Below, piece after piece: positions 1 through 4,954 of a stretch of 6,719 nucleotides of DNA. Position 1 is the first letter of the stretch; each line of letters begins with the position of its first letter. The notes beneath the pieces were generated by a model that worked only from the letters and a program-made list of their open reading frames with translations, was not told the origin of the DNA and searched no databases. Source of the DNA: Oscillospiraceae bacterium (GTDB lineage Bacteria; Bacillota_A; Clostridia; Monoglobales; WRBX01); contig WRBX01000036.1 of the NCBI GenBank assembly GCA_009784335.1, positions 1-6,719 on the forward strand. Reading direction: 5' to 3'. The position numbers were made by a program, and so were the translations under genes.

Positions 1-300
1 CTTAGAGTTTTAGTTTATTTAGCCAACTTTTTCAAGGGGTTTTCGCTTGGTTTTATGATTAAGCTGGTGCTATATAAATATGCTTTCAAAGGGATTCTGT
101 TGATTTTGATCAGCAATTTCCTACATTTTATTCTATTTCTGCCGATTGCGATTTATTTTAGCGTGAGAGCAATAAAATCAGAGGATAAAAGAAAATGGAT
201 GCGTATGGCAACCATTTTTCTAACTTTCATTATGCTTTTTGCAGCATTCGAAGGGTTTATCGTTCCGGTATTTGTCGGTGGACTGCTGAATTTATTTTAG
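1..300 (+). CDS. spoIIM: Stage II sporulation protein M-like membrane protein, C-terminal part (5' end outside window)
   Basis: The frame is open from base 1 to the TAG at 298-300 and gives 99 residues, so the ATG at 55 is probably internal (Met19 of the visible part) and the gene starts left of the window. The visible part has three hydrophobic stretches: about residues 8-24 (NFFKGFSLGFMIKL), 30-54 (GILLILISNFLHF...LPIAIYFSV) and 72-97. A charged loop, KSEDKRKW, separates the last two. The last helix carries FEGFIVPVF, which matches the conserved Glu and Pro near the C-terminus of SpoIIM/DUF95 proteins (compare IEAYISP in Bacillus). The pattern KGFSLGF, then KG, then a long helix is also SpoIIM-like. 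In Bacillus, SpoIIM works with SpoIID and SpoIIP in forespore engulfment. The assignment is from remembered family features. It could instead be another DUF95 membrane protein, since the N-terminal half is not visible. Confidence 0.6.
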   Translation, partial: LRVLVYLANFFKGFSLGFMIKLVLYKYAFKGILLILISNFLHFILFLPIAIYFSVRAIKSEDKRKWMRMATIFLTFIMLFAAFEGFIVPVFVGGLLNLF

Positions 301-317
301 CGCGCACGCAATTATTT

Positions 318-2012
318 CTACAAAGTATTCCAGTAATTTGATATCCCTTTGGCGATTTTTTGAGCGATTCCCGCTTTATTATTTATAATCCATTCGGCCA
401 TTTCAGGCACATCATGAAATTCAATCTCAATGAGACAATTTGCCATATTAGGGATGCGCACTTCTGCCAGGGAGCGAGGTGCGCCGTCTTTTAGGCCGCG
501 GTCAGGGCCGCCGGGTGCAAAGGGTGCAACTTGGTCATACAGCGCCTGCGATAGCGATTGACTGCGCCAATCAAGGCCGCGATACCAGCACTCAGTGCCG
601 GTTTGTTTTACTAAAGTTGATGATGCATTTGCATTGGTATGCAGCGCTACATATGCGAAAGCACCCGCAGCATAGGCATTATCTCCTCGTTGCTGAAAAT
701 TTAGGCTGCTATTTGCAATAATCGGATTGAAGCCCATGCTTTTTAGTTCATTGAAGAGTAGAGCGCCAACTTGGTTCATCTGCTCGCCCTCGTTGGTGTC
801 GCCTGCCGCATATGTATTGGCAAACTGCGCTGATGGGCTAATATACACTACTTTATCGTTTTTATTCATTGGAACAAATTTGAACGATTTCATGCTGCCT
901 AAAAAGTCGCGAAGGATGCTAACGCCATAGGTCGGCTCCGGCGCCCATTTGCCTCCCAACTCTTCGACATAGATAATTGTGCCTGCCCATGCGGTATTTT
1001 TTGCGATATGATAACGAGCATGCGGAGTGCCGATCGGGGCGGCGCCGATGTAGGCTGCCATGTGGTTAAAATGCGCGCGGACGCCATCGTCGAGAGTGGC
1101 AAATCGCTCATGGTCATCGGTTTCATCGCCGGTTGCCGTGGATGTTTTAATACCGGCAAAATTGTTCATGTTTTCTGTCACCGCACCGGTATATAGACCA
1201 AAATTGGTTTCTTTTGCGGATTGCGCGTAGAGAATATCGGCTCTGATGCCCGTCTGCGCGCCATACTTCCAATAGTTATCGGCGGCGTTTACGAACTTTT
1301 GGGTAGCACCGCGTGTGCGCGCCCAATCTTTGGCATGTTGGGCAGATACCTCAGCCTCGCCACGAATAAAAACAGTGCCGACAATCGGAGCAGCAGTGGA
1401 CGGCGCCTCAGCGGCAGCCAGTTCATTTAGCACCCTATCAATAAAAACGGCAGTTTCTGCACGGCTTGAAGGATCGCGCGGGCGGACATTGTTTTGGTCA
1501 TCGCCCTTAATATAGGGAAGCAAACTGCGGATTGCATCCAAAGCATACGGCGCGATTTTATCATTATCCTTGAAGTTTAGCGTGCCGCCGGTGTTATTCG
1601 AAGCTATGGCGCGCGAAACCATGACGAACATATCCTGGCGGCTCACTTTTTCATTGGGGTAGAACTTGCCGTCCTCACGCCCCATTATTATTCCGGCAGC
1701 GCGGGCTGTTTGGATATCGTCATGAAAATAATCGCCGGTTTTGACATCGGGGAACTCATGCCCCCAGCCTTTTGGCGGATTAAAAGCACGCACGATAATG
1801 CAGGCAAACTGCCCGCGGGTGACCGATTGGTTCGGCTCGAATTTGCCGTCGCCCATGCCTTTAATGATGTTCATATCGCTTAGGCGATTAATTGCATCTT
1901 TTGCCCAGGTTATGTGGTTAACATCGGAGAATTGGGCTTGAGCGGGAAATGTTGGCAAAATCAGTGCCGAAATCAACAAAACTGCTAATATGTATTTAAA
2001 ATTTTTCATCAT
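318..2012 (-). CDS. Secreted S-layer-anchored autolysin: 3 SLH modules, glucosaminidase and N-acetylmuramoyl-L-alanine amidase
   Basis: This 564-residue protein starts with a signal peptide (MMKNFKYILAVLL..., cleavage likely after AQA near residue 26). Three SLH modules follow at about 27-76, 87-136 and 147-196; their TRAE-type motifs read TRGQ, SRQD and SRAE. SLH modules normally bind secondary cell-wall polymer. A low-complexity Ala/Pro/Thr linker (about 198-215) leads to a glucosaminidase domain at about 235-375, with candidate catalytic Glu268 in AQSAKETNFG and the family-typical NNFAGIK and FATLDDGVRAHFNH. Residues 386-560 form an amidase_3 domain of the variant with SPSAQ..N..(G)DTNE: candidate metal ligands are Glu408 or Glu410 and His458 (ALHTNA), with catalytic Glu529 in LIEIEFHD. 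The usual first His of the domain is absent. The protein should cut both glycan strands and the muramoyl-peptide bond at the cell surface. It is convergent with spoIIM and divergent from malQ. The first of two consecutive ATGs is chosen because a promoter abuts it and no Shine-Dalgarno is seen. Confidence 0.9.
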   Translation of the reverse strand: MMKNFKYILAVLLISALILPTFPAQAQFSDVNHITWAKDAINRLSDMNIIKGMGDGKFEPNQSVTRGQFACIIVRAFNPPKGWGHEFPDVKTGDYFHDDIQTARAAGIIMGREDGKFYPNEKVSRQDMFVMVSRAIASNNTGGTLNFKDNDKIAPYALDAIRSLLPYIKGDDQNNVRPRDPSSRAETAVFIDRVLNELAAAEAPSTAAPIVGTVFIRGEAEVSAQHAKDWARTRGATQKFVNAADNYWKYGAQTGIRADILYAQSAKETNFGLYTGAVTENMNNFAGIKTSTATGDETDDHERFATLDDGVRAHFNHMAAYIGAAPIGTPHARYHIAKNTAWAGTIIYVEELGGKWAPEPTYGVSILRDFLGSMKSFKFVPMNKNDKVVYISPSAQFANTYAAGDTNEGEQMNQVGALLFNELKSMGFNPIIANSSLNFQQRGDNAYAAGAFAYVALHTNANASSTLVKQTGTECWYRGLDWRSQSLSQALYDQVAPFAPGGPDRGLKDGAPRSLAEVRIPNMANCLIEIEFHDVPEMAEWIINNKAGIAQKIAKGISNYWNTL

Positions 2013-2018
2013 AATTAC

Positions 2019-2046
2019 ATTATAACAGTTTTAAAAAATTTGTAAA
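2019..2046 (-). promoter_or_regulatory. Sigma-A type promoter of the autolysin gene, leaderless geometry
   Basis: On the minus strand, TTTACA (2046-2041) and a consensus TATAAT (2024-2019) are separated by 16 bp. The -10 box ends 6 nt before the ATG at 2012, so transcription should begin at or within a base or two of the start codon. No AGGAGG-like sequence fits in that space. A small palindrome, GTTAATAAC (2049-2057), lies just upstream of the -35 and could be an operator, but that is speculative. Confidence 0.65.
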
Positions 2047-2094
2047 GTGTTAATAACTGGAAATTGTTATGCAAGCATTTCATTTTTATAAAAC

Positions 2095-2123
2095 TTGCCA
2101 AGGATAAGGGTAATTGATATCTT
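2095..2123 (+). promoter_or_regulatory. Probable malQ promoter, leaderless geometry
   Basis: TTGCCA (2095-2100) and TATCTT (2118-2123) are spaced by 17 bp. The -10 box ends 6 nt before the ATG at 2130, the same distance as at the divergent gene. The purine-rich AGGATAAGGG at 2101-2110 is about 20 nt from the ATG, too far to serve as its ribosome binding site. The -10 match is only moderate, so this call is weaker than the autolysin promoter. Confidence 0.45.
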
Positions 2124-2129
2124 TTGAGT

Positions 2130-3488
2130 ATGAAAAAAACAGGAGTTCTTTTGCATATATCAAGCTTGCCGGGGGAATATGAGATTGGGAGTTTTGGGGC
2201 GGCGGCATATAGATTCGTGGATTTACTGGCGGAGTTGGGCTTTGATTTGTGGCAAGTTTTGCCGCTTTGCCCGACCGATGAGGAAAATTCTCCGTATAAT
2301 TCATCACATCCTAATGATTTTAATCCGCTTTTTATTGATTTACCGATGATGTATCAGGGGGGAGTTATAACGCTGGCGCAGTTGGAAGGGCAGAAACAGG
2401 ATTTAGGATTCAGGATTCAGGATTTAGGTGAATGTGGTGTTTCCAAGCGGCGGGACGCCCAGGGCGCCGTCCCCTACGAAGCAGAAGGGCAACCCACGAG
2501 CGTAGGGGGCGATGCCCTCATCGCCCCGCGGGCGACCGAGGACGGTCGCCCCTACGAAAGCACTGCCACTAAAGTCGACTATTCGTTCAAACAAAAGCGG
2601 ATGGAGTTTTTGGAGAGTTTAAACATTGATTTGCAGGCAGAGGCTAGGCTTCAGTGGTTTAAATTAAAGAAATATGCGAATGATAAAGGCATAGAGATTA
2701 TTGGAGATATTCCTTATTATGTCTCACGATTTTCCGATGAGGTTGCAAATAATCCGCATATTTTTAATTTGGAAACACAAGGAGGGGCGCCGCCTGATTA
2801 TTTTGCAAAAGATGGGCAGGCGTGGAGCGTGCCCACTTATAATTGGGATGCGGAAGGCATTTTAGATTGGTGGGCGGCACGGATTGCCGGCGAGCTTAAA
2901 AAATATGATTATCTGCGTATCGACCATTTTCGCGGGCTGGTTGAATATTGGGAATTGCCGCTTTCGGCGACCAATGGCCTGGAGGGAAAATGGCAGAATG
3001 CGCGCCCTTATGCGTGGCTTGAGGCGGTGGCAGAAAAGGTGGATGCTTCTCGCCTAATCGCTGAGGATTTGGGCGCGTGGAGCGAGAATTTGGAGAGTTT
3101 TGTGCAGTATTGCAAAATTCCAAATATGAAGGTGCTGCAATTTGGGTTTGACGGCAATCCCGATAATCCGCATTTGCCGCAGCAAATTGCCGAAACTTGT
3201 GTGTATTACAGCGGCACACATGATAATGACACTTTGGTTGGTTTCTGCGATTCGGTGTTTAAGAATTATCCGTCGGTTCCGCTTGCAAAAGAATACATGC
3301 AACAGATTTGGAATTGCCGAGCCGATAAAATTATGATTCAGGCGCAGGATTTGCTGTTTTTGGATTCCGAGCATCGCATGAATATTCCGGGGCAGCTAAA
3401 CGCGTGGGCGTTTCGCCTGCCGCCTGATTATGCCGAGAATATTGATAAATCATTTTTTAGGAATTTGAACCAAAGGAGAAAAGGATGA
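2130..3488 (+). CDS. malQ: 4-alpha-glucanotransferase (amylomaltase, GH77), compact form with an in-frame repeat insertion
   Basis: The enzyme transfers alpha-1,4-glucan segments between maltodextrins in the cytoplasm. The N-terminus (GVLLHISSLPG, YRFVDLLAELGFDLWQVLPL, SPYNSSHPNDFNPLFIDL) and later blocks (IIGDIPYYV, PPDYFAKDGQAWSVPTYNWD) are typical GH77. All three catalytic acids are visible: nucleophile Asp265 in RIDHFRG, acid/base Glu312 in IAEDLG and Asp365 in GTHDND. QDLLFLDSEHRMNIPG near the end is also diagnostic. Residues about 88-146 are foreign to the family and are encoded by heptamer and hairpin repeats. Without them the core is only about 395 residues, against about 500 in Thermus-type enzymes. 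Most of the shortfall lies between VDY (149-151) and QWFKLKKYAN (175-184) and after THDND. The ATG at 2130 is chosen over the TTG at 2124 because it begins the usual K-x-G-V-L-L-H segment and fits the promoter. The stop overlaps the next start (ATGA). Confidence 0.92.
   Translation: MKKTGVLLHISSLPGEYEIGSFGAAAYRFVDLLAELGFDLWQVLPLCPTDEENSPYNSSHPNDFNPLFIDLPMMYQGGVITLAQLEGQKQDLGFRIQDLGECGVSKRRDAQGAVPYEAEGQPTSVGGDALIAPRATEDGRPYESTATKVDYSFKQKRMEFLESLNIDLQAEARLQWFKLKKYANDKGIEIIGDIPYYVSRFSDEVANNPHIFNLETQGGAPPDYFAKDGQAWSVPTYNWDAEGILDWWAARIAGELKKYDYLRIDHFRGLVEYWELPLSATNGLEGKWQNARPYAWLEAVAEKVDASRLIAEDLGAWSENLESFVQYCKIPNMKVLQFGFDGNPDNPHLPQQIAETCVYYSGTHDNDTLVGFCDSVFKNYPSVPLAKEYMQQIWNCRADKIMIQAQDLLFLDSEHRMNIPGQLNAWAFRLPPDYAENIDKSFFRNLNQRRKG
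2398..2428 (+). repeat. Tandem AGGATTN heptamer array inside malQ
   Basis: Four uninterrupted 7-bp units begin at 2398, 2405, 2412 and 2419: AGGATTT, AGGATTC, AGGATTC and AGGATTT. A terminal AGG follows. The array is read through in the malQ frame as part of QDLGFRIQDLG. The same heptamer recurs across the pgk stop codon. In both places the array begins at a CAGGAT that encodes Gln-Asp. Confidence 0.85.
2451..2478 (-). repeat. Hairpin repeat unit 1 (28 bp) within malQ
   Basis: Read on the minus strand it begins CGTAGGGG and ends CCCG. A 6-bp stem (GGGACG / CGTCCC) encloses a 10-nt loop that itself contains the palindrome GGCGCC. It is the same length as units 2 and 3 and shares their conserved ends, and it is translated in the malQ frame without a stop codon. 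Confidence 0.75.
2501..2528 (+). repeat. Hairpin repeat unit 2 (28 bp) within malQ
   Basis: It begins CGTAGGGG and ends CCCG on the plus strand. The stem is 9 bp, GGGGCGATG (2506-2514) pairing with CATCGCCCC (2519-2527), with loop CCCT. It lies head-to-tail-inverted against unit 3, the two joining at CCGCGG (2526-2531). Confidence 0.8.
2529..2556 (-). repeat. Hairpin repeat unit 3 (28 bp) within malQ, inverted relative to unit 2
   Basis: On the minus strand it begins CGTAGGGG and ends CCCG. Its 8-bp stem is GGGCGACC (2530-2537) pairing with GGTCGCCC (2544-2551), with a 6-base loop. The downstream flank CCCCTACGAAAGCA is nearly the same as the flank of unit 1, CCCCTACGAAGCA, so the repeat may extend a few bases beyond CGTAGGGG. 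Confidence 0.8.
3472..3478 (+). promoter_or_regulatory. Ribosome binding site for the small ORF, inside the malQ 3' end
   Basis: AAAGGAG lies 6 nt upstream of the ATG at 3485. It is the best-spaced Shine-Dalgarno in the window and supports translation of a reading frame too short to be obvious by length alone. Confidence 0.7.
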
Positions 3489-3622
3489 AAAGAACAAAAC
3501 GCTTTTTCAAAGCTATATATCGCTTTTTTCACGATGCAATTCGTATGTTGCTTTATTTTTTCTTTCCGTTTTTAAAGCCGCCCACCCCGCCTACACGGGA
3601 AATAATTGACATCGATATGTAA
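3485..3622 (+). CDS. Small basic/hydrophobic protein of 45 residues, function unknown
   Basis: The frame runs from the ATG at 3485, overlapping the malQ TGA as ATGA, to the TAA at 3620-3622. A strong Shine-Dalgarno at ideal spacing and the overlap suggest translational coupling to malQ. The N-terminus is strongly basic and aromatic (MKRTKRFFKAIYRFFHDAIR). It is followed by a short hydrophobic stretch, MLLYFFFPFL (21-30), a proline-rich turn KPPTPPT (31-37) and an acidic tail REIIDIDM. This could be an amphipathic or single-pass membrane-associated micropeptide. I do not recognise a family. The last codons overlap the -35 box of the pgk promoter, so part of its sequence may be constrained by that. 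Confidence 0.6.
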   Translation: MKRTKRFFKAIYRFFHDAIRMLLYFFFPFLKPPTPPTREIIDIDM

Positions 3623-3634
3623 ATTTTATATATT
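3606..3634 (+). promoter_or_regulatory. Strong sigma-A type promoter of pgk
   Basis: A perfect -35 TTGACA (3606-3611) and a -10 TATATT (3629-3634) are separated by 17 bp. Transcription should start near 3641, leaving a leader of about 29 nt that contains AGGAGAGG (3655-3662), seven bases before the pgk ATG. The -35 lies within the last codons of the small ORF, so pgk can be expressed independently of malQ. Confidence 0.72.
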
Positions 3635-3669
3635 ATTTGCATATTTTTTGATTTAGGAGAGGTTAAGTA

Positions 3670-4848
3670 ATGAACAAGAAAACTGTAAAAGATTTTGATT
3701 TTCAAGGGAAAACTGTGTTATTGCGTGCAGGCCTTGATATTCCATTGCAAAATGGAGAAGTGACCGATGATACTCGCATTAGAGCAAGCTTGCAGACAAT
3801 TGAGTATTTAAAGCAGCAAGGGGCAAAGATAGTTATCATCGCGCATCTTGGGCGGCCCAAGGGCGAATTCAATTTGAAGTATTCGCTTGAGCCGGTGGCT
3901 AATTATTTCAATGAAAACACCGATATTCGCGTTACTTTCGCGCACGATGTAATAGGCGAGGATGCGCAAAATAAGGTTAATGCTTTGCAACCGGGCGAAG
4001 TTGTGCTTCTCGAAAACCTGCGTTTTCACAAAGAAGAAGAAAAAAATGATGCGGAATTTGCAAAGGCGCTGGCCGGTTTTGCCGATGTTTTCGTTAATGA
4101 TGCATTCAGTGCAGCACATAGGTCGCATGCTTCAACCGAGGGGGTTACGCATTTTCTGCCGAGCTATGCAGGATTATTGATGGAAAAGGAGCTTTCTAAT
4201 CTTGGTGATGCCTTGAGCGAGCCTGCTCGCCCGTTTGTTGCAATTTTGGGCGGCGCTAAAGTTTCGGATAAAATCGGCGTTATCAAAAACCTTATGAGCA
4301 AAGCCGACAGTATTATCATCGGCGGCGGCATGGCCTACACTTTTATCAAAGCAATGGGCGGCAGCATTGGCAAATCGCTATGCGAGGATGACAAGCTGGA
4401 TTTGGCGAGGGAAATTATTACAGATAGCATGGAGCGAGGCGTTAAGCTGGTGCTTCCTATTGATACCGTTGCGGCAAAAGAGTTTTCAAATGAGAGCCCG
4501 AGCACTGTTTTTCCGACTAATAACATCCCCGAAGAATATGAGGGGCTTGATATTGGCAAGCAATCGCTTGAATATTTCAAAAAAGAGCTTGAAAACGCCA
4601 AAACTGTTTTTTGGAACGGGCCGATGGGCGTTTTCGAATTCTCGAATTTTGCGCATGGAACCAATGCTATTGCTGAATGCTTGGCAGATTCCGATGCCTA
4701 CACTATAATCGGCGGCGGTGATTCTGCGGCGGCAGTGGCGCAACTTGGGCATGCCGATAAAATGGATTTTATTTCCACAGGCGGCGGCGCAAGTTTGGAA
4801 TTTATTGAGGGCAAGCCATTGCCGGGGGTTGAGGCGTTGCAGGATTAA
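3670..4848 (+). CDS. pgk: Phosphoglycerate kinase
   Basis: The product (392 residues, a usual length) catalyses ADP phosphorylation by 1,3-bisphosphoglycerate in glycolysis in the cytoplasm. Family blocks appear in order: TDDTRIRAS (32-40), HLGRPKG (59-65), LLENLRF (113-119), [16 protein letters not shown] (141-156), [12 protein letters not shown] (191-202), IGGGMAYTF (217-225), [10 protein letters not shown] (314-323) and IGGGDSAAA through [10 protein letters not shown] (347-378). The basic substrate ligands Arg36, His59, Arg62, Arg118 and Arg151 (Bacillus-type numbering) are kept. The normally invariant RVDFNVP reads RAGLDIP, changing Asp21 to Gly and Asn23 to Asp, both 3-phosphoglycerate contacts in the family. 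The C-terminus ends PGVEALQD, one Lys short of the usual ...AL-x-DK, because a repeat-bearing segment interrupts the last codons. AGGAGAGG upstream fixes the start. Confidence 0.97.
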   Translation: MNKKTVKDFDFQGKTVLLRAGLDIPLQNGEVTDDTRIRASLQTIEYLKQQGAKIVIIAHLGRPKGEFNLKYSLEPVANYFNENTDIRVTFAHDVIGEDAQNKVNALQPGEVVLLENLRFHKEEEKNDAEFAKALAGFADVFVNDAFSAAHRSHASTEGVTHFLPSYAGLLMEKELSNLGDALSEPARPFVAILGGAKVSDKIGVIKNLMSKADSIIIGGGMAYTFIKAMGGSIGKSLCEDDKLDLAREIITDSMERGVKLVLPIDTVAAKEFSNESPSTVFPTNNIPEEYEGLDIGKQSLEYFKKELENAKTVFWNGPMGVFEFSNFAHGTNAIAECLADSDAYTIIGGGDSAAAVAQLGHADKMDFISTGGGASLEFIEGKPLPGVEALQD

Positions 4849-4930
4849 GGATCCAGGATTCAGGATTTGGGGGCTAGGCTTTAGGAGCATATATGAAATA
4901 AAAAGCATTTTTGTGAAGGCGTTGCAGGAT
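4832..4930. repeat. Segment bracketed by a perfect 14-bp direct repeat at the pgk 3' end
   Basis: AGGCGTTGCAGGAT occurs at 4832-4845 (pgk codons for ...EALQD) and again at 4917-4930, an 85-bp period enclosing 71 bp. The second copy is followed by AAA TAA, so it reads ALQDK-stop, the C-terminus expected of a PGK. The simplest reading is insertion of a short element with duplication of its target. A local duplication followed by divergence is the alternative. No terminal inverted repeats are evident. The 106-bp spacer between pgk and the next gene consists mostly of this segment, and I see no convincing terminator or promoter in it. Confidence 0.75.
4841..4885 (+). repeat. Tandem AGGATTN heptamer array across the pgk stop codon
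   Basis: Units start at 4841 (AGGATTA, containing the start of the TAA stop), 4848 (AGGATCC), 4855 (AGGATTC) and 4862 (AGGATTT). Two degenerate units, GGGGGCT and AGGCTTT, and a final AGG follow. The 7-bp phase and consensus match the array in malQ at 2398-2428. Confidence 0.8.
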
Positions 4931-4954
4931 AAATAAGTAAAAGGGAATGATAAT

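Larger units (their letters stand above)
2385..2491. repeat. 8-bp direct repeat bracketing the first part of the malQ insertion
   Basis: GAAGGGCA occurs at 2385-2392 and again at 2484-2491, 99 bp apart, which is exactly 33 codons. Both copies are read as part of Glu-Gly-Gln. They bracket the heptamer array plus hairpin unit 1. The arrangement resembles a target-site duplication around an in-frame insertion, but eight bases is short enough for chance. Confidence 0.4.

Noticed and set aside
55..300. Complete 81-residue protein starting at the ATG at 55
   Set aside because: The frame stays open upstream to base 1, the extra residues continue the SpoIIM-like pattern, and no ribosome binding site precedes this ATG.
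899..1159. Long overlapping frames antisense or out of frame to the autolysin, malQ and pgk genes
   Set aside because: They lie wholly within strongly supported genes, lack Shine-Dalgarno sites and encode low-complexity, arginine-rich or cysteine-rich products without recognisable motifs.
2040..2060. CcpA (cre) operator upstream of malQ and the autolysin
   Set aside because: TGTAAAGTGTTAATA resembles one half, but the central CG and the second half of the cre consensus are missing.
2071..2098. GCAAG...CTTGC inverted repeat in the divergent intergenic region
   Set aside because: A 5-bp stem with an 18-nt AT-rich loop is expected by chance.
2501..2556. Hairpins in malQ as intrinsic terminators
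   Set aside because: The stems are strong but no T-run follows any of them on either strand, and the reading frame continues through to intact GH77 motifs.
3340..3356. Another AGGATTT heptamer near CAGGCGCAGGATTTG in malQ
   Set aside because: It is a single unit encoding the conserved QDLL motif of GH77, so it is explained by coding and is not an array.
4883..4905. Mini-ORF ATGAAATAA after AGGAG in the pgk downstream spacer
   Set aside because: It encodes only Met-Lys and the AGGAG is simply the end of the heptamer repeat.
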